Position numbers and translations under genes: made by a program. Positions 1 to 6,501 of a stretch of 6,501 bases of DNA are shown here, piece after piece; positions within the stretch are counted from its first letter, which is position 1, and each line of letters begins with the position of its first letter. This DNA comes from Gemmatimonadota bacterium (lineage in GTDB: Bacteria > Latescibacterota > UBA2968 > UBA8231): NCBI GenBank assembly GCA_026706505.1, contig JAPOYQ010000111.1, positions 1 to 6,501 of the forward strand, read 5' to 3'. Under the pieces are notes generated by a model. The model did no database searches, was not told the DNA's origin, and was given only the letters and a program-made list of their open reading frames with translations.

Positions 1-601
1 GATTCCGGGGGCGAGTTGGGTTTTTACCTTTGCAGAGCTTGAGAAATACGGTGCCTTTTTAGCCACCGAGATGAATGGCGAACCGCTGCCGCGCGATCAC
101 GGTTTCCCCGTGCGCCTAGTCGTGCCCCGGTGGTTTAGTTGCGTGGACATCAAATGGGTCAATGAGATTGTTTTGGTCGACGACGGCGAAATGGCGACGA
201 GTCAGATGCTGGAATTTGCCAGTCGAATCAATCAGCAGGGTACCCCCAAGCTCGCCAGAGACTTTGACCTCGCGCTGATCGACCAGGCGGCTCTGCCCAT
301 CCGCGTTGAAAAATGGCGTGTCGCCGAGCGGATCGTCTATCGGGTGGTCGGTCTGATGTGGGGGGGCGAGCGGCCGACCGACAAATTGATGATTCGGTTT
401 GGTCAGGACCGAGATCCCGTTCCAGTCAACATGCCCTACGCGCAGGAGACCAACGATACCTGGACGCTCTGGTCTCATGCGTGGGAACCCTCGCGGATGG
501 GGTTCTACGACATTACCATGCACATTGACGACGCTAGCATCAGGACGTGGCGGCTCGATCGGGGGCTGCATCGGCGGCGGATCTACATCAGACAGGTTTG
601 A
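1..601 (+). CDS. Molybdopterin-dependent oxidoreductase, sulfite oxidase family (3' part)
   Basis: The reading frame is open from the window edge (first full codon at 2) to TGA at 599-601, giving 199 residues; the start and N-terminal part are outside the window. The segment DHGFPVR (nt 95-115), followed by VVP and IKWV, matches the sulfite-oxidase-fold molybdenum cofactor domain, where the conserved His and Arg of this motif and a downstream Lys contact the pterin phosphate. The rest, with MWGG, TWTLWSHAW and the ending RTWRLDRG...RRIYI, resembles the beta-sandwich Mo-co dimerisation domain that follows it. Members transfer oxygen to or from sulfite, other sulfur compounds or related substrates; the substrate here cannot be told. 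The Mo-ligating cysteine, any export signal and any haem domain would be upstream and are not visible. The internal ATG at 71 lies inside the cofactor domain and is not the start. The family call is firm, the specific reaction is not. Confidence 0.88.
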   Translation, partial: IPGASWVFTFAELEKYGAFLATEMNGEPLPRDHGFPVRLVVPRWFSCVDIKWVNEIVLVDDGEMATSQMLEFASRINQQGTPKLARDFDLALIDQAALPIRVEKWRVAERIVYRVVGLMWGGERPTDKLMIRFGQDRDPVPVNMPYAQETNDTWTLWSHAWEPSRMGFYDITMHIDDASIRTWRLDRGLHRRRIYIRQV

Positions 602-610
602 TGTCTAGCC

Positions 611-2428
611 CTAGTGGGCGTGGGCCACGGCCCGATCAATTTTCTCGTTCCAGGGATCTGCCACGCGGGCCTGGTACCTGCCGTCGTTGAAGTAGGCGGT
701 CTTGGGCATCCAGCGGTCTTCCAGAATGGCCTGGCGGTAGGCCCTTTTGAGGCGGGACTTGAGTTTGGCGAGCGCGGCGGCCTTGTGGCGGGCTTCTGGT
801 CCGGGGGACATGGCTAGTATTTCGTCGGCGATATGCCAGCCCCGGATGAGGGTGGCGGGAAAAGCGAACCAGCGGCAGATGTAGCTGATTCTCAGGCGTA
901 CGAGCGGATCCCGCGAGGCTCTGCGGGCGCGAGCGAGGATGGCCTCTAAGTCGTTGACGTCGTCTGCAGTGAAGCAAGAGACCTGGTCGTGGAGGCCGCT
1001 CAGCCCCTGGAACCAGCGACCCTGCCGAGGGCGTTGCCAGATGGCTGCGAGGCGGTCGTAGAAGGCGCGGACTTCGCCGGCCGCCTTGTGGAAGAGCCGG
1101 CGAAAAAATTCGTCTAGGAGCGCATCCACATCTTGGTCTGAGTCCCACCAGAGCTTGGAGGCCAGCCAGATGTGGGGGCCGAAGCCGGGCCAGTGAGGAT
1201 AGGCTTCGGCGTAGAAGCCCTTGATGCCGGTGCGGTACTGGAATTTGATGTCGTCGGCCAGCAGGTGGGGGAAGAAACGGGGCAGCACCCAGCCTAGGCC
1301 ATAGTAGTCGTACTTGCAGACGTGGTCGCATTGCTGGCTCCAGGTGCGGATGAATGCGCGGTCCTTGTCGCGGTATTCGGGGTCGAAGTGCTGGGCCGTG
1401 TCCTGGGTGAGAAAGATGGCGACGTTGGGCTCCAGATGATCGATGGTTTGGGGAGGCGATTCCACGTTGATGTAGGCTAGGCAGCCGACGAACTTTCCTG
1501 GGTGGGATTCCTGCAGCGCCCGGGCCACGGTGTTGATGTAGGTGAACCACCGGTCGGAGTAGACCGGACGATTGCGAAAGACCAGACCGGGCACATCGAG
1601 TGCCCGGCAGTTCTCGCACTGGCAAAAATCCGCGTTGTCGTTCATGCCCAAAGAGAAGCAGTGGGCCTCGGGATTGGCATCGAAGTAGCGGCGCACGGCC
1701 TGGATGGTAAGGTCGATGACCGCGGGATTGCTGGTGCAGGGCTGGCCAAAGCGGGCATTGCTTTCGGCGTCGCTGGCGGGAATGAGGCGCTGCCCGTCGA
1801 TGAGGGCGTAGTACTCGGGATGGCTCTTGCCGTAGCGAGCGACCGGAAAGATGCTGTAGAGGGCGTGGTGAAAGCCGGCGTAGGGCAATTGCGGCCGACG
1901 GTAGCTGATCCGGTTGCGGCGCTCCCATTGCGCTCCTTCCAGACCGGAGATGCCGCTGAATTCGCGGTGGAGAAAATGGGGCCGCTTTTCCTCGTTTATC
2001 GGGGCCAGCCGCAGGGTGGTTTGCACGGGGATGTCCGCGAAGAGTTCTCCGGGCATGAAAAAGCGGACGCCGAGGTGGTCCTCCAAGAGCCCGTACACGC
2101 CGTAGCCCGTGCCGCTGTCGCTGCCGCCCAGAATGAAGAGGTCTCTGCCAGAGGTGATCAGGCGGTAGCCTTCGACTCCTGTATCTCCGGCGTCTAGCCC
2201 TAGGGATTGGGCGCATGCAGTGGCTCCCACGTGGAGAGCGGTGTTGCCCCGGGGGGCGGGTTTGCCGTCATCCGGTTTCAGCGGAGGAGCTGTACCAATG
2301 ATTTTTTCGAGAATGGCCTGCAGATCCATGGCCGCTCCGCGGAGTACTTCTCCGGCGCCATCGGGCAGGACAATAGCGGTTTTGGGGATGCCCTTATTGG
2401 CTAGGGTGAAGGTTTTGGCAGGGGCCAT
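611..2428 (-). CDS. DUF4838 domain-containing, glycoside-hydrolase-like protein
   Basis: This gene encodes 605 residues from ATG at 2428-2426 to TAG at 613-611. I chose this start because AGGAGG lies 6 nt upstream and a strong promoter sits just beyond; the frame stays open a further 50 codons, but that extension is basic, Cys/Pro-rich and overlaps the promoter. Residues about 28-140 look like the small alpha/beta domain found before the barrel in GH67/GH20-like enzymes (AAMDLQAILEKIIG; GTGYGVYGLLEDHLGVRFF at 106-124). Residues about 150-430 fit the DUF4838 barrel: HPEYYALIDGQR (203-214), GMNDNADFCQCENC (261-274, a CxCxxC cluster at C269/C271/C274), YDYYGLGW (373-380) and GFYAEAYPHWPGFG (404-417), whose E408 is a candidate catalytic acid. 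A helical C-terminus follows (about 430-605). The family is expected to act on glycans, but substrate and activity are unestablished. No signal peptide or lipobox is seen, so a cytoplasmic location is inferred. It stands alone on its strand here. Confidence 0.87.
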   Translation of the reverse strand: MAPAKTFTLANKGIPKTAIVLPDGAGEVLRGAAMDLQAILEKIIGTAPPLKPDDGKPAPRGNTALHVGATACAQSLGLDAGDTGVEGYRLITSGRDLFILGGSDSGTGYGVYGLLEDHLGVRFFMPGELFADIPVQTTLRLAPINEEKRPHFLHREFSGISGLEGAQWERRNRISYRRPQLPYAGFHHALYSIFPVARYGKSHPEYYALIDGQRLIPASDAESNARFGQPCTSNPAVIDLTIQAVRRYFDANPEAHCFSLGMNDNADFCQCENCRALDVPGLVFRNRPVYSDRWFTYINTVARALQESHPGKFVGCLAYINVESPPQTIDHLEPNVAIFLTQDTAQHFDPEYRDKDRAFIRTWSQQCDHVCKYDYYGLGWVLPRFFPHLLADDIKFQYRTGIKGFYAEAYPHWPGFGPHIWLASKLWWDSDQDVDALLDEFFRRLFHKAAGEVRAFYDRLAAIWQRPRQGRWFQGLSGLHDQVSCFTADDVNDLEAILARARRASRDPLVRLRISYICRWFAFPATLIRGWHIADEILAMSPGPEARHKAAALAKLKSRLKRAYRQAILEDRWMPKTAYFNDGRYQARVADPWNEKIDRAVAHAH

Positions 2429-2434
2429 TTTGCA

Positions 2435-2440
2435 CCTCCT
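2435..2440 (-). promoter_or_regulatory. Shine-Dalgarno site fixing the DUF4838 gene start
   Basis: On the minus strand AGGAGG is followed by TGCAAA and then ATG at 2428, a perfect anti-16S match with 6-nt spacing. No comparable site precedes the alternative in-frame ATGs further upstream, including the one at 2578. Confidence 0.88.
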
Positions 2441-2454
2441 GTATCGGCAGGGAG
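2436..2454 (-). promoter_or_regulatory. Possible hairpin covering the DUF4838 ribosome binding site
   Basis: In the predicted minus-strand leader, CTCCCTG (2454-2448) can pair with CAGGAG (2441-2436) across the loop CCGATA, giving six base pairs with one bulged C. The 3' arm contains most of the Shine-Dalgarno, so folding would limit ribosome access. This is seen as complementarity only; the stem is short and could be incidental. Confidence 0.3.
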
Positions 2455-2468
2455 TACACTCGGACGGA

Positions 2469-2497
2469 ATCATATATTTACATTGTTTGACTGTCAA
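2469..2497 (-). promoter_or_regulatory. Sigma70-type promoter for the DUF4838 gene
   Basis: Reading the minus strand, TTGACA (2497-2492) matches the -35 consensus exactly. It is followed by a 17-nt spacer and TATGAT (2474-2469), which matches five of six -10 positions. Transcription would start near 2462, giving a leader of about 34 nt before the ATG at 2428. The spacer is AT-rich compared with the surrounding GC-rich DNA. The positions and ideal spacing are direct readings; promoter activity is inferred. Confidence 0.75.
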
Positions 2498-2500
2498 ACA
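2484..2500. promoter_or_regulatory. Perfect 17-nt palindrome, probable operator
   Basis: TGTTTGACTGTCAAACA is two perfect 8-nt arms around one central base. It contains the whole -35 hexamer of the DUF4838 promoter, so a dimeric regulator bound here would block RNA polymerase at that promoter. It also lies between the divergent genes and could affect both. No regulator gene is present in the window, and the palindrome cannot be assigned to a particular regulator family. Confidence 0.6.
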
Positions 2501-2595
2501 TCCTCTGAGCGGAGCCGGTCGGCATGGCTTTCGAGGAGCGCCGACTGGGAGCACCGGTCCGAATCCGCGACCAGCCAAGACAGGATAGGTTACAC
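2501..2595 (+). promoter_or_regulatory. Leader region of the membrane spermidine-synthase-like gene, possibly structured
   Basis: This GC-rich stretch precedes the ATG at 2596. It contains a hairpin with arms GTCGGC (2518-2523) and GCCGAC (2540-2545), whose loop can form an inner UUCG tetraloop closed by two pairs. GGAGC occurs three times (2511, 2535, 2548), and CTGG (2545-2548) can pair with CCAG (2571-2574) as an alternative. I see no convincing plus-strand -35/-10 pair; TATATT at 2473-2478 is a possible -10 but has no good -35. If translation began at the in-frame ATG at 2524, most of this would be coding. Confidence 0.3.
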
Positions 2596-5500
2596 ATGTT
2601 GCGACACGTGATTGTGGTCGCCGGCTTATTGTTTGGGTCGGGGATGTGCGCCCTGATCTACCAGATGGTCTGGCTGCGCGAATTCCGCTTTGTCTTTGGT
2701 GCTTCTACGCTGGCCTCGGCCGCGGTGCTGTCCGTCTTTCTGGGGGGGCTCGGCGCGGGCGGGTTCTGGTTCGGGCGGCGCGTTGACCGCAACTCGCGGC
2801 CGTTAGCCCTATACGCCTATCTCGAACTGTTCATTGCGGCCTCGGCTGCCTTCACTCCACTGCTGGTGTGGATGGCGCGCGAGTTTTACGTCGCCTTGGG
2901 CGGAGTCCTGTCGCTGGGGCCAGTCGTGGCCACGCTGGTGCAGCTCGGGCTAACTGCGTGTGCGCTGGCCGTTCCGACCTTTCTCATGGGCGGAACCCTA
3001 CCCGCCGCGGCCCGAGCTGTCGGGGGCGACGAGGATGCTGGGAGACGCCGGGTCGCCGTGCTGTATGGAATCAACACGCTCGGCGCTGTGACCGGGGCTT
3101 TGCTGGCCACTTTCGTGCTGTTGGAACGCCTAGGGGCTGATGCGACCCTGTGGGCCGCTGCTGTGCTAAACGCCGTTGTCGGCGGCGGTGCCCTCTGGAT
3201 TGCGCGCGCTTACTCAACCGTCTTTGACAAACAGGTGTCTGTTGCGCCAGCGGTAGATAGAGAGGGGCGGCGCTCCAGTTATGTGCGGCTGCTGATTTTT
3301 GCGACTGCTGCGGTGGCCGGGATGGCCTTTCTGCTCATGGAACTGGTCTGGTACCGGATGCTGGCACCGCTGCTCGGGGGCACCACCTATACTTTTGGTC
3401 TCATCCTAGCCGTGGCGCTGCTGGGCATTGGCTTGGGGGGGACCGCCTATGCGTTGTGGGGGCGCAAGCGGACCCCTGCGCTCTCTGGGCTGGCGCTGAC
3501 GTGCATTTTGGAAGCGCTGTGTGTCGCCATTCCCTTTGCGCTAGGCGATCAATTAGCTGTGCTGGCGGGCGGCCTGCGCGAGTGGGGGGCGCTGGGTTTT
3601 GGCGGATTGGTGCTCTCGTGGTCCGTAGTAGTGGGCATTGTGGTGCTTCCCACGGCTATTGTTGCGGGGTACCAGTTCCCACTCCTCATTGCACTGCTGG
3701 GTCCCGGCGCGCGCCAGCTCGGGCTCGACGTGGGCTGGACCTATGCCTGGAACACACTGGGTGCTATTCTGGGTGCCTTGCTCGGCGGCTTCGCCTTGCT
3801 GCCGTGGCTTTCCGCGCCGGGCGCGTGGCAACTCGTGGTAGTGCTGCTCGCGGTTTTGGGAGGCGGTATTGCTGCGTTTGCGTGGGCGAGAGATGGACGG
3901 GAGGGGGAAAGCACAAAATGGATTGGCTTGCAGTCGGGGCTGGCTGTCGTCTTGGCCGTGGTCGCCGCGTCCTTATTGTTGGCGACCGGGCCCACCGCGG
4001 CATGGCGGCACACTCCGATTGGAGCAGGGCTGAAAATGCTGGCCAATTTGAGTGACAATGAGATACGGGGATGGATGCAAGGGCAGCGGCGCGCCGTGCG
4101 CTGGGAGCGGGAAGGGATTGAAAGCTCGGTGGCCATTCGCGTGTCCGATCGGGGTCCAGTGCTCTTTTTGAACGGCAAAAGCGAGGGATCTGCGGTGGGG
4201 GACGCCTCCACCCAGATCATGAGCGGGATGATCGGAGCTATTCTGCATCCACAGCCACGCAATGCCCTAGTCATTGGACTGGGGACCGGATCTACGGCCG
4301 GCTGGTTAGCTGCTATCGACGCAATGGAGCGCGTCGATGTGGTGGAGTTGGAGGCGGCTGTGGTCGAAGCGGCCAGCGCCTTTGGGCCGGTCAATGTGAA
4401 CGCCGTCGGCCATCCCAAGGTGCACACGGTGGTCGGCGATGGGCGGGAGGTCGTTCTGACCACCCGGCAATCCTACGACCTCATCTTCTCCGAGCCTTCC
4501 AATCCCTATCGGGCGGGGGTTGCCAGCCTGTACACGCGTGAATTCTACGAGGGAGTCTTCCCGCTGCTGCGCGACGGCGGTCTGTTCGCGCAGTGGGTGC
4601 AAATGTACGAGGTGGATGAGCAAACCATTCGCACTATTTACGCTACCCTGAGTTCGGTTTTCGCGCACGTGGAAACTTGGCAGACCCAGCGCGGAGATTT
4701 GTTGCTGCTGTCGTCTGCCGGGCCGGTGTCGTACGATGTTCCCAGACTGCGCGCTCGGATCGCCGAGGAGCCCTACCGCAGTGCGCTGGCCGCGGTCTGG
4801 CGCACTGCGGACCTCGAAGGCTTCCTCGCCCACTACGTGGCCGGTCCTACAGTGGCGCGCGAATTGGCGCGCGAGCAGGCGTTGAATACGGATGATCGCA
4901 CCTTGGTGGAGTACGCCTTTGCCCGCCATCTGGGGTTGGGGAGGCATTTCAATATCGAGACGGTGGAAAAATTGGCGCGTGACCGAGGAGAAGATCGGCC
5001 CCGCGTGACGGGTGGGGACGTGGACTGGGAATGGGTTGCAGACCAGCGTCTCACCTTTCTAATTGGCCAAGGGGAACAGATTCGCCCGAACCGGTACCCG
5101 GATTTGACGATGAACCAGCGATATCGCCTGAGAGCCTTAGCGGCTTGGTGGGAGGCGCGGTCGCGCAATGGGCTGGCTTGGTGGCAAAGTCAGCCGCGCC
5201 CGCCGCGAGGGCTGCACGAAGTGTCGGCTGTGGCCTACATGATGGCGGTCAACCAGCGCGAGGAAGCCGCCCAGTACATCGAGCAGTTGCGCGACCTCCA
5301 GTCTGTTGAAGCGGATGTGGTCTTGGCCATTTTGCGCACGCGCCAGGGACGGATACCGGAAGCAGTCGCCGCCTTGGAGTCCGCTTTTGCGGGGTACGGC
5401 CGCGATCCTTGGGCTTGGCCGGCACTGATGCAGCGCGGGTTGGCGCTAGCGGTGGACCTCGGTGGTCGGAATGCGGCTCATGCCGAGCGATTATACGCGA

Positions 5501-5745
5501 CGTTGCGTTCTCCATTTGTCATGGATTACGCGCGGGAGACGCGGCTGAACGCGTTGTTGAATCTGGGCTATGAGCTCAATTTTCCACAGAACTGCATAGA
5601 GGTGCTCAACGAGTTGGAACCGCACGTGCCTTGGAAGCGCGATTTGCTCGAAGCACGCGTCAAATGCTACCAAGCCGGAGACCATCCATATCTCGACAGG
5701 GCACGACGCGATTTCGACAAATACCTCGCCTTAGAGGGAAAGTGA
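2596..5745 (+). CDS. Fused multi-spanning membrane protein with spermidine-synthase-like domain and TPR-like C-terminus
   Basis: The protein has 1049 residues from ATG 2596 (AGG 6 nt upstream); an in-frame ATG at 2524 would add 24 polar residues before the first membrane helix and is less likely. Residues about 5-465 contain roughly 13 hydrophobic segments in the MFS-like arrangement known from fused MFS/spermidine synthases. Residues about 510-720 form a Rossmann methyltransferase-like fold: GLGTGS (561-566) as nucleotide loop, VVELE (582-586) with acidic residues after the second strand, DGR (615-617), and YDLIFSEPSNP (627-637) followed by LYTREFYE. NTDDR (764-768) is a motif I associate with this fused family. 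The last 250 or so residues are helical and TPR-like. True spermidine synthases transfer aminopropyl from decarboxylated AdoMet and use an Asp where this protein has Ser-Glu (S632-E633), so polyamine synthesis is doubtful. The actual substrate is unknown. The downstream gene follows after 41 bp. Confidence 0.9.
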   Translation: MLRHVIVVAGLLFGSGMCALIYQMVWLREFRFVFGASTLASAAVLSVFLGGLGAGGFWFGRRVDRNSRPLALYAYLELFIAASAAFTPLLVWMAREFYVALGGVLSLGPVVATLVQLGLTACALAVPTFLMGGTLPAAARAVGGDEDAGRRRVAVLYGINTLGAVTGALLATFVLLERLGADATLWAAAVLNAVVGGGALWIARAYSTVFDKQVSVAPAVDREGRRSSYVRLLIFATAAVAGMAFLLMELVWYRMLAPLLGGTTYTFGLILAVALLGIGLGGTAYALWGRKRTPALSGLALTCILEALCVAIPFALGDQLAVLAGGLREWGALGFGGLVLSWSVVVGIVVLPTAIVAGYQFPLLIALLGPGARQLGLDVGWTYAWNTLGAILGALLGGFALLPWLSAPGAWQLVVVLLAVLGGGIAAFAWARDGREGESTKWIGLQSGLAVVLAVVAASLLLATGPTAAWRHTPIGAGLKMLANLSDNEIRGWMQGQRRAVRWEREGIESSVAIRVSDRGPVLFLNGKSEGSAVGDASTQIMSGMIGAILHPQPRNALVIGLGTGSTAGWLAAIDAMERVDVVELEAAVVEAASAFGPVNVNAVGHPKVHTVVGDGREVVLTTRQSYDLIFSEPSNPYRAGVASLYTREFYEGVFPLLRDGGLFAQWVQMYEVDEQTIRTIYATLSSVFAHVETWQTQRGDLLLLSSAGPVSYDVPRLRARIAEEPYRSALAAVWRTADLEGFLAHYVAGPTVARELAREQALNTDDRTLVEYAFARHLGLGRHFNIETVEKLARDRGEDRPRVTGGDVDWEWVADQRLTFLIGQGEQIRPNRYPDLTMNQRYRLRALAAWWEARSRNGLAWWQSQPRPPRGLHEVSAVAYMMAVNQREEAAQYIEQLRDLQSVEADVVLAILRTRQGRIPEAVAALESAFAGYGRDPWAWPALMQRGLALAVDLGGRNAAHAERLYATLRSPFVMDYARETRLNALLNLGYELNFPQNCIEVLNELEPHVPWKRDLLEARVKCYQAGDHPYLDRARRDFDKYLALEGK

Positions 5746-5773
5746 ACGGACTAGATCTATTCGACCGCGACAA

Positions 5774-5779
5774 AGGAGG
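5774..5779 (+). promoter_or_regulatory. Shine-Dalgarno site of the terminal gene
   Basis: AGGAGG, within AAAGGAGGA (5772-5780), ends 7 nt before ATG 5787. It supports this start in a gene that cannot be seen to its end. The 41-bp gap after the preceding stop holds no evident terminator or promoter, which favours cotranscription. Confidence 0.85.
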
Positions 5780-5786
5780 ATAGCTC

Positions 5787-6501
5787 ATGCGACCCGTGAT
5801 GTTCATGGGACAGATTCAGGCATTTGAAAACGACGGCGCGAACTACATTATCGAGCGCCTGTGGGACGGGGGCATCAGGGAATTGGTGCTGGGCGATTTG
5901 ATCTTGCGGCAAGGTGAGACCCAGGGCCCTTCCTTTGCCCCCAATGTGGATTTTTACCGAGACTGTGAAAAACAACCGCCCGAACTGCCCACCGACCTAG
6001 AAGCGTCGAGTCGCATTTTCGGCGATGCAGTGAAAGCCGCGGCCGACAAGGGATTTGCCATCTACTTCCACGATTGGGGACAGTTTGGCTGGTTTGAGTC
6101 GGGTTCGTGTTTGAACAATCCCGAGCAGGTGCGCTACGGCTTGGCGCGCACCCGGGATACCTTTGCCCAATATCCCGATACTGGCGGTTTTGTACTCGAC
6201 GGCCCCGAATACGGCTACGAAATCGAGCCGGGACACCGCAGTGACGTATTCGGGTGTTTCTGTCGCCACTGCGAGAACAAGGCTCGGGAATTGGGTTGCG
6301 ATTTCGCTGCCATGCAGGAAGCGGCCGAGCGCCTGCGGGTCCGCCTGAGCGCATTGAGTCCGGACGTGATGCGCGGTTTTATCGAGGCGCAGACCGGGCC
6401 TTTTGACGCGGTGGATTTGCTCTTACAGGATCCCGCGCTCTTCGACTGGATTCGCTTCAAGACTACGTGTATCGAGCACTACGTGGGGGCATTTTACCGC
6501 G
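5787..6501 (+). CDS. Glycoside-hydrolase-like (probable TIM-barrel) protein, 5' part
   Basis: The frame is open from ATG 5787 to the window edge: 238 complete codons, with the 3' end missing. The start MRPVMFMGQIQAFEND has no signal peptide, so a cytoplasmic protein is inferred. Features resembling barrel-type glycosidase-like proteins are a segment IYFHDWGQFGWF (92-103), a strand ending GGFVLDGPEYGYE (133-145) with acidic residues D138 and E141 at the position expected of a strand-end active site, and then DVFGCFCRHCENKARELG, which carries a CxCxxC cluster (C157, C159, C162). Comparable Cys clusters follow the catalytic-face strand in DUF4838-like proteins, and the DUF4838 gene in this window has one (FCQCENC). 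I do not recognise a named family, and catalytic function is inferred. It probably shares a transcript with the membrane protein upstream. An isomerase-like or non-catalytic barrel is the main alternative. Confidence 0.72.
   Translation, partial: MRPVMFMGQIQAFENDGANYIIERLWDGGIRELVLGDLILRQGETQGPSFAPNVDFYRDCEKQPPELPTDLEASSRIFGDAVKAAADKGFAIYFHDWGQFGWFESGSCLNNPEQVRYGLARTRDTFAQYPDTGGFVLDGPEYGYEIEPGHRSDVFGCFCRHCENKARELGCDFAAMQEAAERLRVRLSALSPDVMRGFIEAQTGPFDAVDLLLQDPALFDWIRFKTTCIEHYVGAFYR

Noticed and set aside
585..604. Inverted repeat ACATCA/TGATGT at the convergent gene ends as a possible terminator
   Set aside because: The stem is only 6 bp, AT-containing, with an 8-nt loop and no T-tract on either strand. 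It overlaps the stop of the first gene and is too weak to call.
1502..2197. 231-codon plus-strand open frame antisense to the DUF4838 gene
   Set aside because: It is a low-complexity Val/Ala/Gly-rich shadow with no ribosome binding site and no family motifs.
603..2204. 12-bp direct repeat GTCTAGCCCTAG at 603-614 and 2193-2204
   Set aside because: About one 12-bp match is expected by chance in a window this size. The second copy is inside coding sequence, and neither copy has flanking structure.
636..2216. 526-codon open frame on the minus strand overlapping the DUF4838 gene in another frame
   Set aside because: Its translation is dominated by Arg, Pro, Ser and Leu with no recognisable domain, as expected of an off-frame shadow in GC-rich coding DNA. 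The overlapping frame has clear family motifs and a Shine-Dalgarno.
2545..2595. Cobalamin riboswitch upstream of the membrane protein gene
   Set aside because: Only a partial core resemblance is visible. The CCCGCNACTGT element and the room for the remaining helices are absent before the start codon.
2524..2595. Upstream in-frame start (ATG 2524) for the membrane protein gene
   Set aside because: It would add 24 polar, charged residues ahead of the first membrane helix. ATG 2596 has an AGG at suitable spacing and begins directly with MLRHVIVVAGLL, a normal inner-membrane protein start. It is not fully excluded, since GGAG lies 9 nt before 2524.
3741..4463. 240-codon minus-strand open frame antisense to the membrane protein gene
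   Set aside because: It is a Ser/Thr/Pro/Ala-rich antisense shadow of a gene whose sense frame has helices and methyltransferase motifs throughout.

Overview
The window comes from a GC-rich bacterial genome with clear Shine-Dalgarno sites (AGGAGG or AAAGGAGGA ahead of two genes). The gene content is a sulfite-oxidase-family molybdoenzyme, a DUF4838 glycosidase-like protein, an MFS-fused spermidine-synthase-like membrane protein and a second glycosidase-like protein. This is typical of environmental, polysaccharide-rich lineages such as Planctomycetes/Verrucomicrobia, Latescibacteria, Poribacteria or Acidobacteria relatives. The sequence alone does not fix the phylum. I see no rRNA, tRNA, CRISPR array, transposase or insertion-sequence end.

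Layout. Positions 1-601 (+) hold the 3' part of a molybdopterin-dependent oxidoreductase whose start lies outside the window. It converges, with only 9 bp between stop codons, on a DUF4838-family gene at 611-2428 (-). A 167-bp divergent intergenic region (2429-2595) separates that gene from a large fused membrane spermidine-synthase-like gene at 2596-5745 (+). After 41 bp comes the 5' part of a glycoside-hydrolase-like gene (5787 to the window end, +), probably cotranscribed with it.

The most informative non-coding part is the divergent region. It carries a near-consensus sigma70 promoter reading into the DUF4838 gene (TTGACA, 17-nt spacer, TATGAT). A perfect 8+1+8 palindrome, TGTTTGACTGTCAAACA, lies over the -35 box and looks like the operator of a dimeric regulator. 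A small hairpin may cover the DUF4838 ribosome binding site. These signals, plus the internal Shine-Dalgarno, place the DUF4838 start at 2428 and not at the longest-ORF start 150 bp upstream.

How the genes work together is uncertain. The two glycosidase-like proteins flank the membrane protein and each has a CxCxxC cysteine cluster in a TIM-barrel-like context, which hints at a carbohydrate-related locus. The spermidine-synthase-like protein has an altered active-site motif and no visible polyamine-pathway neighbours, so its reaction is open. I found no clear evidence of a wholly new system. The best leads are the regulated DUF4838 promoter and the glycosidase-like/membrane methyltransferase-fold neighbourhood.
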